5,423 nucleotides of DNA, from contig JABEVI010000314.1 in assembly GCA_013044085.1 (NCBI GenBank), forward strand, positions 1 to 5,423, in the 5' to 3' direction. The position numbers and the translations under genes were made by a program. This DNA comes from Steroidobacteraceae bacterium (GTDB lineage: Bacteria > Pseudomonadota > Gammaproteobacteria > Steroidobacterales > Steroidobacteraceae). The notes under the pieces were generated by a model, which was given only the letters and a program-made list of their open reading frames with translations, was not told the DNA's origin and made no database searches. Below are positions 5,319-5,423 of the stretch, piece by piece. Position 1 is the first letter of the stretch. Each line of letters opens with the position of its first letter.

Positions 5319-5423
5319 CACGATTTAGACTGAAGTTTTCACTAATTTGAACGCAAAATCCCTGCATTTATCGGTAAAATTTCTGATTTAGTTTTGACGC
5401 TTACTGGACACGCATGGGATCGA
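5319..5423. other. AT-rich window end, no gene visible
   Basis: From about 5320 to 5400 only about one third of the bases are G or C by hand count, against well over 60% in the gene just before. No frame shows a recognisable protein and no convincing promoter is visible. GATTTAG occurs twice (about 5323 and 5385). It could be the upstream region of a gene beyond the window or the edge of an accessory element. Confidence 0.4.

Noticed and set aside
1..5423. CRISPR arrays, tRNA or rRNA genes, riboswitches
   Set aside because: No regularly spaced direct repeats, cloverleaf-forming segments or known aptamer cores were visible on either strand by eye.

Overview
The window looks like chromosomal DNA of a GC-rich proteobacterium, most likely an alphaproteobacterium. 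A Sphingomonadales-like host is my best guess, based on the gene families and the style of the intergenic sequence; no rRNA or other marker gene confirms it. Hand-counted 60-base blocks differ sharply: 75% GC at 1141-1200 (sigma factor gene) against 53% at 2401-2460 and 47% at 3241-3300 (alarmone synthetase-like gene). The middle of the window therefore looks acquired.

Layout. (1) 1-1929, minus strand: a two-gene ECF42-type unit. A YCII/DGPF-domain protein (1424-1855) comes first, then a 422-residue sigma factor with a long C-terminal extension (101-1369). A near-perfect ECF42-type promoter (TGTCGA, 17 nt, CGTC) stands in front of the DGPF gene, which suggests autoregulation, and a hairpin lies past the sigma gene. 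(2) 1930-2352: a gene-free divergent intergenic region. (3) 2353-3492, plus strand: a stand-alone RelA/SpoT-type nucleotide pyrophosphokinase domain with an unrecognised C-terminal domain, in lower-GC DNA. (4) 3493-4070: no intact gene, but an 86-nt imperfect inverted repeat, recurring AGCGGACGT-like words, a degraded serine-resolvase N-terminus on the minus strand, and an AT-rich, inverted-repeat-containing segment where its recombination site would be expected. (5) 4071-4456: a GNAT acetyltransferase pseudogene, frameshifted and cut off after the acetyl-CoA loop. A nested inverted repeat holding a terminator-like hairpin follows. (6) 4678-5295: an intact DUF1062 protein with two CxxC pairs and an S4-like C-terminus. 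(7) 5296-5423: a sharp change to AT-rich sequence with no gene visible.

Working together. The clear functional unit is the ECF42 sigma/DGPF pair with its own promoter. The RelA/SpoT gene stands alone between copies of a short intergenic word and next to recombinase debris, which fits an accessory gene such as a toxic or defence-related small alarmone synthetase with a built-in control domain. That role is inference: the sequence shows only the intact synthetase motifs and the extra domain.
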